NCBI GenBank assembly: GCA_015061775.1
Contig: SUVY01000022.1
Span: forward strand, 1-38,199
Length of the DNA stretch: 38,199 nt
DNA from: Lentisphaerota bacterium
Lineage (GTDB): Bacteria; Verrucomicrobiota; Lentisphaeria; Victivallales; Victivallaceae
Direction: 5' to 3'
In this document: positions 23,931-32,781 of the stretch, piece by piece
Numbering within the stretch: position 1 is the first letter of the stretch
Layout: each line of letters opens with the position of its first letter
Notes under the pieces: generated by a model
Database searches by the model: none
Seen by the model: the letters and a program-made list of their open reading frames with translations, nothing else
What the model was told of the DNA's origin: nothing
Program-made: the position numbers and the translations under genes

Positions 23931-25697
23931 ATGGACAAAAACTGCTGGGATCTCGGAGCGATGTATGCGGCTCCGGAACTTTGGGAAGAGGATTTCAAAA
24001 AGCTTCCGCTTCTTGCCGATAAATATTATGCTTACCGCGGACGCCTTGCGGAAAGTGCCGCGGCTCTCAAAGAGGCGATCGAAGCCGGAGATGAACTCTC
24101 CCGTCTCGGAGAAAAAGTTTACTGCTACGCCCATTTGAAGAGCGATGAGGATACTTCCAACAACGCCAACCGTGAGCGGGTGGACAGAGTGGGTGCGCTC
24201 TTTGCCGAATTGTCTGACAAGGAGGCGTGGTTTGACCCTGAGCTCATGGCGATATCCGATGAGCGCATGAAAGAGCTGCTCGACGCTCCTGAGTTGTCGT
24301 TCTACCGCAGAAGCATCGAGGAGCTGCTGCGCGACAAACCCCATATCCTGAGTGAGAAGGAGGAGACCCTGCTCGGAAATTACTCCGCAGTTCTCGGTTC
24401 ATCCGGCAAGACCTTCGGTATCCTCAATGACGCCGACCTCGACTTCGGAACAGTCAAAAACTCCGACGGCAAACGCGAAAAACTCACCCACGGCAGTTAC
24501 CGCCGCTTTATGGAGTGTCCCGACCGCAGCGTGCGCAAGGCGGCGTTTGACAAACTCTATAAGGTTTACGGAGCTTTCCGCAATACATTTGCTTCCACGC
24601 TGAACGCAACGGTGCAGCTCCACGCGACGGGAGTGCGGGTGCGCAACTACAAGAGCTCTCTCGCCGCGGCGTTGTCCGGAGACAATGTTCCTGAGAGTGT
24701 TTACCGCAATCTGATTTCCAGCGTTCACGCCAACTTCCCGGCATTCTACGACTACATGAAGCTGCGCCGCGAAGTTATGGGGCTGGAGAAACTTGATATG
24801 TACGATATGTATAATCCGCTGGTATCCGAGTGCCGCTGTGATTATACTTTTGAGCAGGCAAAAGAGCTGGTCAGAGCTTCGCTTGCTCCGATGGGCAAGG
24901 AGTATATCCGGGATATCGAGCTTGCGTTTTCCCAGAGATGGGTCGATGTTCCCGAGCGCAAAGGCAAGCGTTCCGGAGCGTATTCCGGAGGCTGTTACGA
25001 CAGCTATCCCTATATGCTTCTCAACTACAACGGAACGCTCAATGATGTCTTCACTCTCACTCACGAGCTCGGACACTCGATGCACAGCTTTTACAGCAAC
25101 AAAAACTGTCATTATCACTATGCCGACTACCGCATATTTGTTGCAGAAGTCGCCAGTACCACCAATGAGATACTGCTTTTTGAGTACCTTTACGAAAACG
25201 CCGCAAGTCCCGAGCTGCGCAAATATTTGCTCTGCCATCTGGCTGATGAGATACGCGGAACGATCTTCCGTCAGACCATGTTTGCCGAGTTCGAACTGTG
25301 GATGCATGAAGCTGTTGAAAGCGGAATGCCGCTCTCAGCGGATACTCTGAGCAAAAAGTATTATGAACTCAACGCCCTCTATTACGGAAACGAGGTGGAG
25401 CCTTCCAAAGCCATCGAACTTGAGTGGGCGAGAATTCCGCACTTCTACTACAACTTCTATGTTTACAAATACGCTACCGGAATGTCTGCCGCTCTGCAGC
25501 TGGCAAAAAATCTCCGCTCCGGAGACGAAGCCAAACGCAAGGCGTATATCGGATTCCTCTCTGCCGGATGTACCAAAGATGTGCTGGATATCATGCGCGA
25601 TGCCGGAGTCGATCTTGAGACTCCTGAGCCGGTCGATGCAGCTCTCAGCTACTTTGCTGATCTGGTGCAGAGAATGAGAAAAGAGTTCGGCAAGTGA
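23931..25697 (+). CDS. pepF: Oligoendopeptidase F (M3 metallopeptidase)
   Basis: 588 residues, cytoplasmic zinc peptidase of the M3B family that degrades short peptides. The active-site helix is TLTHELGHSMHSFYS (HExxH), with the downstream third ligand Glu in EVASTTNEILLFE. N-terminal helical domain begins WDLGAMYAAPELW. Length is normal for PepF. Starts 15 nt after the NAD(P)HX repair gene and ends in a GTGA overlap with hydE, so it belongs to the same operon. Confidence 0.93.
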   Translation: MDKNCWDLGAMYAAPELWEEDFKKLPLLADKYYAYRGRLAESAAALKEAIEAGDELSRLGEKVYCYAHLKSDEDTSNNANRERVDRVGALFAELSDKEAWFDPELMAISDERMKELLDAPELSFYRRSIEELLRDKPHILSEKEETLLGNYSAVLGSSGKTFGILNDADLDFGTVKNSDGKREKLTHGSYRRFMECPDRSVRKAAFDKLYKVYGAFRNTFASTLNATVQLHATGVRVRNYKSSLAAALSGDNVPESVYRNLISSVHANFPAFYDYMKLRREVMGLEKLDMYDMYNPLVSECRCDYTFEQAKELVRASLAPMGKEYIRDIELAFSQRWVDVPERKGKRSGAYSGGCYDSYPYMLLNYNGTLNDVFTLTHELGHSMHSFYSNKNCHYHYADYRIFVAEVASTTNEILLFEYLYENAASPELRKYLLCHLADEIRGTIFRQTMFAEFELWMHEAVESGMPLSADTLSKKYYELNALYYGNEVEPSKAIELEWARIPHFYYNFYVYKYATGMSAALQLAKNLRSGDEAKRKAYIGFLSAGCTKDVLDIMRDAGVDLETPEPVDAALSYFADLVQRMRKEFGK

Positions 25698-26764
25698 AAA
25701 ACATCTGCGAAAAAAGTCTCGCCGGAAACGATTTGAACTCAGATGAGATACTTGCATTGCTCAAGTGCTCAGATGAGCAGTTTCCAACTGTTCAGAAGTA
25801 CGCCTGTATGGTGCGCGATAAATATGTCGGCAATGCGGTGCATCTGCGCGGATTGATCGAGTTTTCCAATTTCTGCACCTGTGACTGCCGTTACTGCGGT
25901 ATCCGCAAAAGCAATGTTCATGTCAACCGTTACACCATGGACAAAGAGGCGATATTGGAAGCCGCGCACTTTTCCCGCAACCGCGGATACGGTTCGGTAG
26001 TGCTGCAAAGCGGAGAGCGCAGAGATGAAAAATTTGTGAGCTTCGTAGAGGATGTGGTAAGAGAGATTTCCGCGATAGGCGATGGAGAGCTCGGAATAAC
26101 CCTCTCATGCGGAGTGCAGTCTCCGGAAGTTTACCGCCGCTGGCGCGACGCCGGAGCAAACCGTTATCTTCTGCGTATCGAGACGACAGACCGCAAACTC
26201 TTTGCAGCTCTCCACCCTGACGGAGACTTCGACAGCCGCAAAGAGGCGTTATCTGCGCTCAAAGAGTGCGGATATATCACCGGTACAGGAGTTATGACCG
26301 GTCTTCCGGGGCAGACTGTTGAAATGCTTGCCCGCGATGTGGAGTATTTCCGCGAGCTCGGAGCCGATATGATCGGTCTCGGCCCCTATGTTACCCACTC
26401 TGAGGCGGTGCTCGAGGAGTTCGGTACAGACACTCCTGAGCGTATGCGTGAACGTCTTGCAATCACCTACCGTATGCTTTGCGCCTGCCGACTGGTACTC
26501 AGGGACGTCAATATCGCTTCCGCGACCGCACTCTCTGCGCTCGATCCTGAAAACGGAAGAGTGGACGGTCTGCTCTCAGGAGCCAATGTCGTGATGCCCA
26601 ACACCGGAAGCCTCAAACAGAGAAAAGAATACGACCTCTATAAAAATAAACCCGAAACCTCCGAAAGCCTCGAAGATATCCGCCAAAGCACAACCCGCGC
26701 CGGCTGTACCCTCGAACTCTTCACCCAGGGCAACCCTCCGCGCCAAGTGCGTCATAACGCATAA
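25694..26764 (+). CDS. hydE: [FeFe]-hydrogenase maturation radical SAM enzyme HydE
   Basis: 356 residues. HydE acts with HydG and HydF to build the H-cluster. The radical SAM cluster motif is FCTCDCRYCGIR (CxxxCxxC) preceded by HLRGLIEFSN, characteristic of HydE; TGVMTGLPGQT and MIGLGPY follow as in the family, and the protein ends with ELFTQGNPP. The start is GTG at 25694 overlapping the pepF stop. No hydF, hydG or hydrogenase subunit is in the window. BioB and ThiH-like relatives are less likely given the IEFSN/YCGIR context. Confidence 0.9.
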   Translation: MKNICEKSLAGNDLNSDEILALLKCSDEQFPTVQKYACMVRDKYVGNAVHLRGLIEFSNFCTCDCRYCGIRKSNVHVNRYTMDKEAILEAAHFSRNRGYGSVVLQSGERRDEKFVSFVEDVVREISAIGDGELGITLSCGVQSPEVYRRWRDAGANRYLLRIETTDRKLFAALHPDGDFDSRKEALSALKECGYITGTGVMTGLPGQTVEMLARDVEYFRELGADMIGLGPYVTHSEAVLEEFGTDTPERMRERLAITYRMLCACRLVLRDVNIASATALSALDPENGRVDGLLSGANVVMPNTGSLKQRKEYDLYKNKPETSESLEDIRQSTTRAGCTLELFTQGNPPRQVRHNA

Positions 26765-26797
26765 CACACATTTGTAAATGATAATTGTATAAGTATT

Positions 26798-26896
26798 CCG
26801 CTTTTCTTGAAGTTCCACCTTCGCGCAAGGCTACGGTGGACAGGGGGGGGCGTGAAAAGAAGTTTCGCCCTTCCCCCGCATCATCTGCCCATATCA
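26798..26896 (-). repeat. Family A hairpin element, copy 2 (degenerate)
   Basis: Inverted relative to copies 1 and 4. It keeps the CCGCTTTTCTTGAAG end and the GAAAAGAAGTTTCGCCC / TTCCCCCGCATCATCTGCCC half, but the other stem arm is replaced by an unrelated hairpin (TTCCACC with GGTGGA) and a run of G. It fills the gap between hydE and the convergent glnN. Confidence 0.7.
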
Positions 26897-26907
26897 GAAA
26901 ACCGAAA

Positions 26908-29043
26908 TCAATATACAAAGAGCATCTCTCTGTACTTGGGCAGCGGCCAAGTGCTGTCATTTATCACAAGTTCGAGCGCATCGACTGCAAGGCGCAGTTC
27001 ATGATGGGCTTTTGTGATGCTTTCATGGGTATCGGTGAGTGCGCGTTCAAGATCAAGGCAGCCTGAATAGAGTTTATCCAGAGCCGTTCCCAGTTTGTCC
27101 ACGGTATTTTCGAGGGCGGATATTCCGTATTTTACAGAGTTGTTCCGCGCAGACTCAAGTGCGGAAGATGCTTTTGAAAACTCTTCGAGCGCAGCTGGAT
27201 AGATTTGACTGCGCACCATTTCGAGTGCAACTTCTCCCTCTATGCGTATCTTGCGGTGATACTCTTCGACAAATACATCGTGACGGGATATGAGTTCGCT
27301 TTCGTGGAGAACTCCGTATTTGCTGAAGAGCTCCACGGTTTTGGGACTCTTCAGAACCTTCAACGCTTCCAGTACATTCGGAGTGTTGGGCAGACCGCGT
27401 CTCTGCGCCTCTTCGATCCATGCTGAACTGTAATTGTCTCCGTTGAAAATGATTCTGCTGTGAGAGGTGATGATCTCTTTGAGCAGGATTTGCAGAGCTT
27501 CGTTGAACTCTTCGCGCGGAACGTTTTCGAGCCTGGAAGCAATGTAATCTATCGACTCCGTCACAATGGTATTGAGCACCATATTGACTCCTGAGCACGA
27601 CTGGCTGGCTCCGGGAGCGCGGAACTCGAATTTGTTTCCGGTAAATGCGAACGGACTTGTTCTGTTGCGGTCGGTCGCGTCTTTGGGAAGTGACGGAAGA
27701 GTATCAACACCGATTTTGATTTTAGGACGGCTGCTGGTGTCCTCATGGTCGATTCCGGCGAGCTGGTCGATGACCTGGGTGAGTTCATTGCCGAGGAAGA
27801 TCGATATGATGGCAGGAGGTGCTTCGCTCGCTCCCAGACGGTGTTCGTTTCCGGCACAGGCTGTTGCGGCTCTGAGCAGATCTCCGTGCAGATCTACGGC
27901 GCGCATCACCGCGCAGAGCGTGGTGAGGAATATTGCGTTCTGGCTGGGGTCTTTGCCGGGGTCGAGCAGTCTCATCGTGCCGTAATCCACCGCCCAGTTG
28001 TTGTGTTTTCCTGAGCCGTTGACTTTGCGGAAAGGTTTTTCGTGGAACAGACAGACCAGACCGTGACGGTCGGCAGTCTGACGCAGAACTTCCATGACCA
28101 GCATATTGTGATCGACGGCAAGATTGAGTTCCTCAAACATCGGAGCAAGTTCAAACTGCGCAGGAGCCACCTCGTTGTGGCGGGTGCGGGCAGGGATTCC
28201 GAGTTTCCACAGCTCCTTTTCGACCTCGGTCATAAAGGATATGATGCGCGGACGGATGGCTCCGAAGTAGTGGTCTTCGAGCTGCTGGTGTTTCGGAGGA
28301 GGGGCTCCGAACAGCGTTCTTCCCGTCTGGATAAGGTCGGGACGCTGCATGTAGAATTTTTTATCGACAAGAAAATACTCCTGTTCAGCTCCGAGGGTCA
28401 CTCTGGTCTGTGCCTGTTCTTTGCCGAAGCACGCCATCAGGCGGTCGAGTGCTCTGCCGAGCGACTGTATGGAACGCAGCAGCGGAGTCTTTTTGTCCAG
28501 AGCTTCCCCCGTGTAACTGCAGAAGATGGTCGGAATACAGAGTGTCGCACCGTTGCTGTGGCGTTTGATGAACGCCGGACTTGTCGGATCCCAAGCTGTG
28601 TAGCCGCGCGCTTCAAAGGTGCAGCGCAGACCTCCGGAGGGAAAACTTGAGGCATCGGATTCTCCGACGACCAGATTTTTTCCGGAAAATTTCAGGATCG
28701 CTTTGGCAGTTCCCGCGGCTTCGAGGAAGGAGTCATGTTTTTCAGCAGTTCCTCCCGTGAGCGGCTGGAACCAATGGGTGAAGTGGGTCGCTCCGCGAGA
28801 AAGAGCCCACTCCTTCATGGCGTTCGCCACGTCGTCGGCGATATCCTGATCGAGGGGTTTGCCGCGTTCAATGGTCGCCAGAAGCTTGTCTGCACTCTCT
28901 TGGGGCATGAATTGTCGCATGACCGGAATGCTGAAGACGTCCTCACCGTAATAATCGACTCCTGTCGGAGCTGCCGGAAGAGCTTCCGGAACTTTGCCGC
29001 AGGCGATGGTGTTGATGGCGAATTGCCGGTTTGCGTTATTCAT
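26908..29043 (-). CDS. glnN: Glutamine synthetase type III (GlnN)
   Basis: 711 residues, the size of GSIII (GSI is about 450). Makes glutamine from glutamate, ammonia and ATP. GSIII signatures: FTHWFQPLTGGTAEKHDSF, GESDASSFPSGGLRCTFEAR, TLGAEQEYFL and GSGKHNNWAVDYG. The ATG at 29043 is chosen because AGGAGC lies just upstream; the frame is open for 25 more codons without a site. Carries its own promoter with a palindrome, so nitrogen control is plausible but not shown. GSIII is typical of Bacteroidota, cyanobacteria and gut anaerobes. Confidence 0.95.
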   Translation of the reverse strand: MNNANRQFAINTIACGKVPEALPAAPTGVDYYGEDVFSIPVMRQFMPQESADKLLATIERGKPLDQDIADDVANAMKEWALSRGATHFTHWFQPLTGGTAEKHDSFLEAAGTAKAILKFSGKNLVVGESDASSFPSGGLRCTFEARGYTAWDPTSPAFIKRHSNGATLCIPTIFCSYTGEALDKKTPLLRSIQSLGRALDRLMACFGKEQAQTRVTLGAEQEYFLVDKKFYMQRPDLIQTGRTLFGAPPPKHQQLEDHYFGAIRPRIISFMTEVEKELWKLGIPARTRHNEVAPAQFELAPMFEELNLAVDHNMLVMEVLRQTADRHGLVCLFHEKPFRKVNGSGKHNNWAVDYGTMRLLDPGKDPSQNAIFLTTLCAVMRAVDLHGDLLRAATACAGNEHRLGASEAPPAIISIFLGNELTQVIDQLAGIDHEDTSSRPKIKIGVDTLPSLPKDATDRNRTSPFAFTGNKFEFRAPGASQSCSGVNMVLNTIVTESIDYIASRLENVPREEFNEALQILLKEIITSHSRIIFNGDNYSSAWIEEAQRRGLPNTPNVLEALKVLKSPKTVELFSKYGVLHESELISRHDVFVEEYHRKIRIEGEVALEMVRSQIYPAALEEFSKASSALESARNNSVKYGISALENTVDKLGTALDKLYSGCLDLERALTDTHESITKAHHELRLAVDALELVINDSTWPLPKYREMLFVY

Positions 29044-29077
29044 GATGATATTGCTCCTGTTAGTGAAATCAGCTGAA

Positions 29078-29105
29078 AATATACCACATTTTGCAAAATT
29101 TTCAA
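29078..29105 (-). promoter_or_regulatory. Putative glnN promoter with spacer palindrome
   Basis: On the - strand TTGAAA (29100-29105), 16 bp, TATATT (29078-29083). The spacer contains the perfect palindrome ATTTTGCAAAAT (29088-29099), a candidate operator. A TTGACA at 29113-29118 is too far from the -10. Confidence 0.5.
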
Positions 29106-29193
29106 GGCATATTGTCAAATGTACTGGCGAAAAACAAAAAATGATGTTATATTTTAGCAGTTATATCTAATCCAGCCGGGAAGGAGTCTTCAA

Positions 29194-29904
29194 ATGAGCA
29201 GATTTAATCGTGTATTGCTTAAGTTGAGCGGTGAGGCACTCAAAGGCGATCTCGCATTCGGTTATCAGCCCGAGGCGATCAGCGATATCGTCGAGCGCAT
29301 TTCCAAAGTAGTCAAAAACGGAGTCGAAGTGGCGATCGTCGTCGGAGCAGGAAATCTCTGGCGCGGTCTTGCCGGAAGCAGCAGCGGCATGGATAGAGTC
29401 CGCGCCGACCAGATGGGTATGCTTGCGACCATGATGAATGCCCTTGCCCTCAAAGAGTATTTTGAACAATCAGGAGTTCCCGCCCTCGTCCAGAGCGCGT
29501 TCGGCGTCGAAGGAATGCTTCCGCGCTACGACCGCGATACCGCTGTTTCCGCCCTCGAGTCAGGTAAGGTCGTCATCTTTGCCGGCGGTACCGGAAATCC
29601 CTTCTTTACCACCGATACCGCTTCTGTCGTCCGCGCCCTTGAGATCAACTGCGATGCCGTGCTGAAAGCGACAAAAGTCGATGGAGTTTACTCCGCCGAC
29701 CCCTTCAAAGATCCCACCGCCGTGCGCTATGAAGAGATCTCCTTTGATGAGGCGATCGAAAAGCGTCTCAAAGTCATGGACGCTTCGGCGTTTTCGCTTT
29801 GCCGCGACAACAATCTTGCGATCATAGTCTTTGACTTCGCGGCTCCCGGCAGCCTTGAAAAAGTCGTCTCAGGAGACACCTCCTGCGGAACTATTGTGAG
29901 CTGA
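29194..29904 (+). CDS. pyrH: UMP kinase
   Basis: 236 residues, amino-acid-kinase fold, hexameric enzyme making UDP from UMP. Seen: VLLKLSGEAL, VVGAGNLWRG, the MDRVRADQMGMLAT segment that contacts UMP, VIFAGGTGNPFFTTDTA and KATKVDGVYSADP. Usually found in tsf-pyrH-frr; here frr is absent and a binding-protein gene follows after 2 nt. A TATATT at 29148-29153 could be the -10, but no good -35 accompanies it. Confidence 0.95.
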   Translation: MSRFNRVLLKLSGEALKGDLAFGYQPEAISDIVERISKVVKNGVEVAIVVGAGNLWRGLAGSSSGMDRVRADQMGMLATMMNALALKEYFEQSGVPALVQSAFGVEGMLPRYDRDTAVSALESGKVVIFAGGTGNPFFTTDTASVVRALEINCDAVLKATKVDGVYSADPFKDPTAVRYEEISFDEAIEKRLKVMDASAFSLCRDNNLAIIVFDFAAPGSLEKVVSGDTSCGTIVS

Positions 29905-29906
29905 AT

Positions 29907-31127
29907 ATGATAAAGCGTACCCTGCTTGCTCTCTTTGGCACGCTCTTTATGTTATGCGGCTGCGTCAATCCCGACGATGTCTTGAGTAATCCGGTGCTGC
30001 TCGGAGAGCAGACCCTCATTCAGTCCGACGTGGTCATCGGAGCCGCTTTGCCGCTCACAGGCAAATACTCCGTCCAGGGTATGGAAATGCTCCGCGGCAT
30101 AGAGACCGCAGTCGATGTCCTCAATGCGCGGCGCGGTATAGCCGGCAGACGCGTCCGGCTTGAAACTGCCGATACGAACGGAACTCCTGACGGTGCAGAA
30201 AAAGCGATGAGCAGCCTTGCAGCAAAAAAGGCTTCTATCGTTGTCGGAGGATATTCCACGACCGAGACTGACGGTCTGATAAAAAACATCGCCAATCTGC
30301 GGATACCGCTTGTGATCCCCTGTGCGACTGCCGATGGGTTTTCCGGAGTGCATCCTTTTGTATTCCGGACAAGCTACACCGACACCCAGCAGGCAGAGGG
30401 GCTCGCCGCCTACCTCTGGTACTGGCGGCAGATCAAACGTGTCGGAGTCCTGATCGACATGAGGCCCTCCGCCGAGTATGAGCGCAATGTCGCGCGCAGC
30501 GTGGCGCAGAGTTTCTCCGACCTCGGCGGAGAAGTTGTGCGTACAGCTGAATATACCGACGTAGACAGTTGTGTTGCCGCAATGCGTGAAGTCATGGGAT
30601 TCGGACCGCAGGCGATAATGGTTCCCGCCATCGGAGAAGAGGCTGCAATGATGGTTAGAGCCCTGCGGAAACTCAACTACAAAGGAGTCATCTGCGGCGC
30701 AGACGGTTGGGACGGAATCGATTTCTTTACCGCACTCGGTAAGAATTACGATCCCGGAGAGTGCTTCTATGTGACCTACTTTTCCAACGAGTATCAGGAT
30801 GATGAGTTCAAATCGTTTGTCGCTGATTTCCAGCGCAAGTTCTACCATATTCCCGGAAGCCGCTCAACGGCTGCGCGCGATGCCCTGATTATGGCGGCAA
30901 GCTGTATCGGCAATGCTGAAACCATTCAGGATTTCAAGCGCAACTGGCTGGCTTTGCAAAACTTTTTCGGAGCGTCTTCGGTATTCAATCCCAAGCGTTC
31001 CGGAGATGTTGACCGCCTGCTGTTCCTCAATTCAGTCTCTCCCGGAGGAGTTCGCTTTGACTACCCATATCCGAGGCTGATAAGAAGTTTCATGCATTCA
31101 AAACTTGAGACTTATAAGTTCGATTGA
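29907..31127 (+). CDS. Branched-chain amino acid ABC transporter-type substrate-binding lipoprotein
   Basis: 406 residues. Signal sequence MIKRTLLALFGTLFMLCGC has a lipobox (LCGC, lipidated Cys19), so it is anchored in a membrane facing the periplasm. The mature part is a type I periplasmic binding fold (LivK/Peripla_BP_6): VVIGAALPLTGKYSVQG, GIAGRRVRLETADTNG and IVVGGYSTTETDG. Ligand unknown; amino acids, urea or small amides are typical. No permease or ATPase gene follows, so partners must be elsewhere. Two nt after pyrH. Confidence 0.85.
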   Translation: MIKRTLLALFGTLFMLCGCVNPDDVLSNPVLLGEQTLIQSDVVIGAALPLTGKYSVQGMEMLRGIETAVDVLNARRGIAGRRVRLETADTNGTPDGAEKAMSSLAAKKASIVVGGYSTTETDGLIKNIANLRIPLVIPCATADGFSGVHPFVFRTSYTDTQQAEGLAAYLWYWRQIKRVGVLIDMRPSAEYERNVARSVAQSFSDLGGEVVRTAEYTDVDSCVAAMREVMGFGPQAIMVPAIGEEAAMMVRALRKLNYKGVICGADGWDGIDFFTALGKNYDPGECFYVTYFSNEYQDDEFKSFVADFQRKFYHIPGSRSTAARDALIMAASCIGNAETIQDFKRNWLALQNFFGASSVFNPKRSGDVDRLLFLNSVSPGGVRFDYPYPRLIRSFMHSKLETYKFD

Positions 31128-31170
31128 CCTTTTTTGGTACTTTTATTTCCCATTGCGTATGTTAGAAAGA

Positions 31171-31300
31171 TGACCGGCGGCGGCGCATTACGGGCAATCT
31201 CGCGCCTTGCCGACTGCGCCTCTTTGGTCGTGTACAAAAGTACACTCCCTCGTGTGCTCGTCGCAAAACGCGACCTTGCCTCGTACTGCATCCACCGAGG
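31171..31300. repeat. Family B intergenic repeat, copy 2
   Basis: Same orientation and order of blocks as 2137-2266 (TGACCGGCGG, CAATCTCGCGCCTTGC, the GTGTAC-AAAA-GTACAC hairpin, CGCAAAACGCGACCTTGCC). Differences are concentrated between the blocks, and complementary arms look preserved, which suggests structure matters. It lies between a lipoprotein gene and a DMT transporter promoter. Confidence 0.8.
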
Positions 31301-31368
31301 GTAACAGACGTGGAGGTATGTGGAAATACGATACTGCATACTCTGAGGACAATTTGCTGTTTGAGTAT

Positions 31369-31397
31369 TTGACAAAACATCTGCTCAGCAGTATATT
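31369..31397 (+). promoter_or_regulatory. Promoter of the DMT transporter gene
   Basis: TTGACA (31369-31374), 17 bp, TATATT (31392-31397). The spacer holds a dyad CTGCT-c-AGCAG (31381-31391). Confidence 0.7.
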
Positions 31398-31476
31398 TGG
31401 TAAATTGCAACAGACGCTGTATTTGTGTTCTGTCGCTTATAAAAAAATACAGGATACTATTCAGAAAGTTCATACA

Positions 31477-32328
31477 ATGCAGGCAATCATCTACGCTGTT
31501 TTGTCGCTGTTGTTTTCTTCCGGAAACGACTTGCTTTTCAAGTTTTTCGCCAATAACCGTAAGTCTATCGGAATATTTGTCAGTGTAGTTGGCGTCGTCT
31601 GGGGAATTTATGCAGCCTGCACCCTTGATGGAATGCCGGCAAATATGACACAGACGATCATCTGGGGAAGTATTTCCGGACTGTTTTCCATCGGAGGAAA
31701 CCTGCTGCTTATCGGAGCTATGAGCAAGTTGAGCGCGGGAGTCTGTTCGACCATCTATCGCCTCAATCTGGTTCCGGCGGTCCTCGGAGCGTGGCTGATA
31801 CTGGGAGAACAAATCTCACTTCCCCAATGGTGCGGAGTCATGCTGGCGATTTTTGCAGTCTTGGCATTTATTCCCAAAAGCAGCGAGCGCAAGGAGTTTT
31901 CCTGGAGCTGCTTTTTCATGGTGCTCGCCGGATCATTGATGCGTGCCGGAATGGGTTTGAGTTACCGGTACGGATTTGATACAGCGGGAGCCGACCGCAA
32001 GATGGTGGTGCTGATAAACGCGCTTTTCTGGGTCATCGGAGGTCTCCTCTGGTATCTGATATTCGAGCGCAAAAAATGTTCCTGTGACCGCAAGACGATT
32101 GGTTTCGGAGTGCTTTCCGGAATTTTCGTTACCGGAATCGTGGTATTCATGGCACTTTCACTTCAGTACGGAAAAGCCGCCGTGGTTCTTCCCGTAGCCC
32201 AGATGAGTTTTCTGCTGACGGGAGCTGCAGGAGTGATATTCCTGAAAGAGAAGTTCACACTCCGCACAGCAGCAGCGTTCGCCTGCGGCTGCGGAGCGAT
32301 CTTAGTGATGTCGCTGTTCAGCAAGTAA
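31477..32328 (+). CDS. DMT-superfamily (EamA-type) transporter
   Basis: 283 residues, about ten membrane helices arranged as two EamA-like halves (about 1-135 and 145-283), each ending in a GAW/LILGE or IFLKEKFT motif typical of drug/metabolite exporters. The substrate is unknown; sugars, amino acids or nucleotide sugars are all possible. ATG at 31477 fits the promoter at 31369 and the start of the first helix; the frame is open further upstream, but that part is the family B repeat. The ribosome-binding site is weak (AGAAAG). Confidence 0.8.
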   Translation: MQAIIYAVLSLLFSSGNDLLFKFFANNRKSIGIFVSVVGVVWGIYAACTLDGMPANMTQTIIWGSISGLFSIGGNLLLIGAMSKLSAGVCSTIYRLNLVPAVLGAWLILGEQISLPQWCGVMLAIFAVLAFIPKSSERKEFSWSCFFMVLAGSLMRAGMGLSYRYGFDTAGADRKMVVLINALFWVIGGLLWYLIFERKKCSCDRKTIGFGVLSGIFVTGIVVFMALSLQYGKAAVVLPVAQMSFLLTGAAGVIFLKEKFTLRTAAAFACGCGAILVMSLFSK

Positions 32329-32350
32329 AATCAGTCGAAAAAAGAAGACA

Positions 32351-32373
32351 GACCGTGAAGCATATCCACGGTC
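32351..32373 (+). terminator. Hairpin after the transporter gene
   Basis: GACCGTG (32351-32357) pairs perfectly with CACGGTC (32367-32373). It is 22 bp past the stop. No T run follows, so termination efficiency is uncertain. Confidence 0.4.
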
Positions 32374-32420
32374 ACTGTATAGATAAATGTACGCAGGAAC
32401 AATCCCGTTGAAAAAGGACT

Positions 32421-32500
32421 CCGCTTTTCTTGAAAAGGGAAGGGGTTTGGGGAAGGGGAAAACTTCTTTTCACGGGAAAAGAAGTTTTCCCCTTCCCCAA
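32421..32500 (-). repeat. Family A hairpin element, copy 3
   Basis: Inverted orientation. A perfect 25-bp stem (32447-32471 with 32476-32500, loop ACGG), preceded by CCGCTTTTCTTGAA. The terminal inverted repeats of copies 1 and 4 are absent, so it is shortened. Confidence 0.8.
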
Positions 32501-32524
32501 GAACGCTCTCCCCTTATCCAAAAA

Positions 32525-32600
32525 CAAAAAAGGAAAGGCGCCGTTGTCGCACACCTCCGGGGGGATTCAGGTGTTTCGAGCGACCAAACGGAGCCTTTCT
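32525..32600 (-). ncRNA. Candidate small structured RNA
   Basis: Read on the - strand, about 76 nt folds into one long interrupted hairpin: GAAAGGC/GCCTTTC (7 bp), one mismatch, CCGTT/AACGG (5 bp), GTCGC/GCGAC (5 bp), ACACCT/AGGTGT (6 bp), with two asymmetric bulges and a 12-nt apical loop containing a C run. The 3' side runs into T6-G-T4, an intrinsic-terminator tail. A promoter, TTGGAT (32630-32635), 16 bp, TATATT (32608-32613), would start transcription at about 32600, the base of the stem. It does not match 4.5S, 6S or tRNA that I can recognise. It is divergent from the HD-ADP-ribosylglycohydrolase gene. Confidence 0.45.
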
Positions 32601-32607
32601 ACATATC

Positions 32608-32635
32608 AATATAAAGTGTTTTAAAAGAAATCCAA
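32608..32635 (-). promoter_or_regulatory. Putative promoter of the candidate small RNA
   Basis: TTGGAT, 16 bp, TATATT on the - strand; the -10 is as strong as elsewhere in the window but the -35 is weak. Confidence 0.4.
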
Positions 32636-32781
32636 GCGCAAAACGGAAAAAACAGCAAAATTTTTACGCTATCTTGTCTCTTTGGGACGCAAGAAGCAAC
32701 GATTGACGAAGTCATGCAATTTTGTCCTCTGGCACGATAGATGTTTTTGTTCCGGGAAAATTTGAATGATCGAGGAGGTTT

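Noticed and set aside
31207-31476. N-terminal extension of the DMT transporter
   Set aside because: The frame crosses the family B repeat and the promoter; the protein's first membrane helix begins at 31477.
32532-32600. Integron attC site or SRP RNA at the long hairpin
   Set aside because: The GTT/AAC ends are in the wrong arrangement for attC and no integrase is present; the SRP GGAAG-type loop is missing.
32729-32744. Sigma54 promoter (TGGCAC) before the HD-ARH gene
   Set aside because: The required TTGC element at the -12 position is absent.
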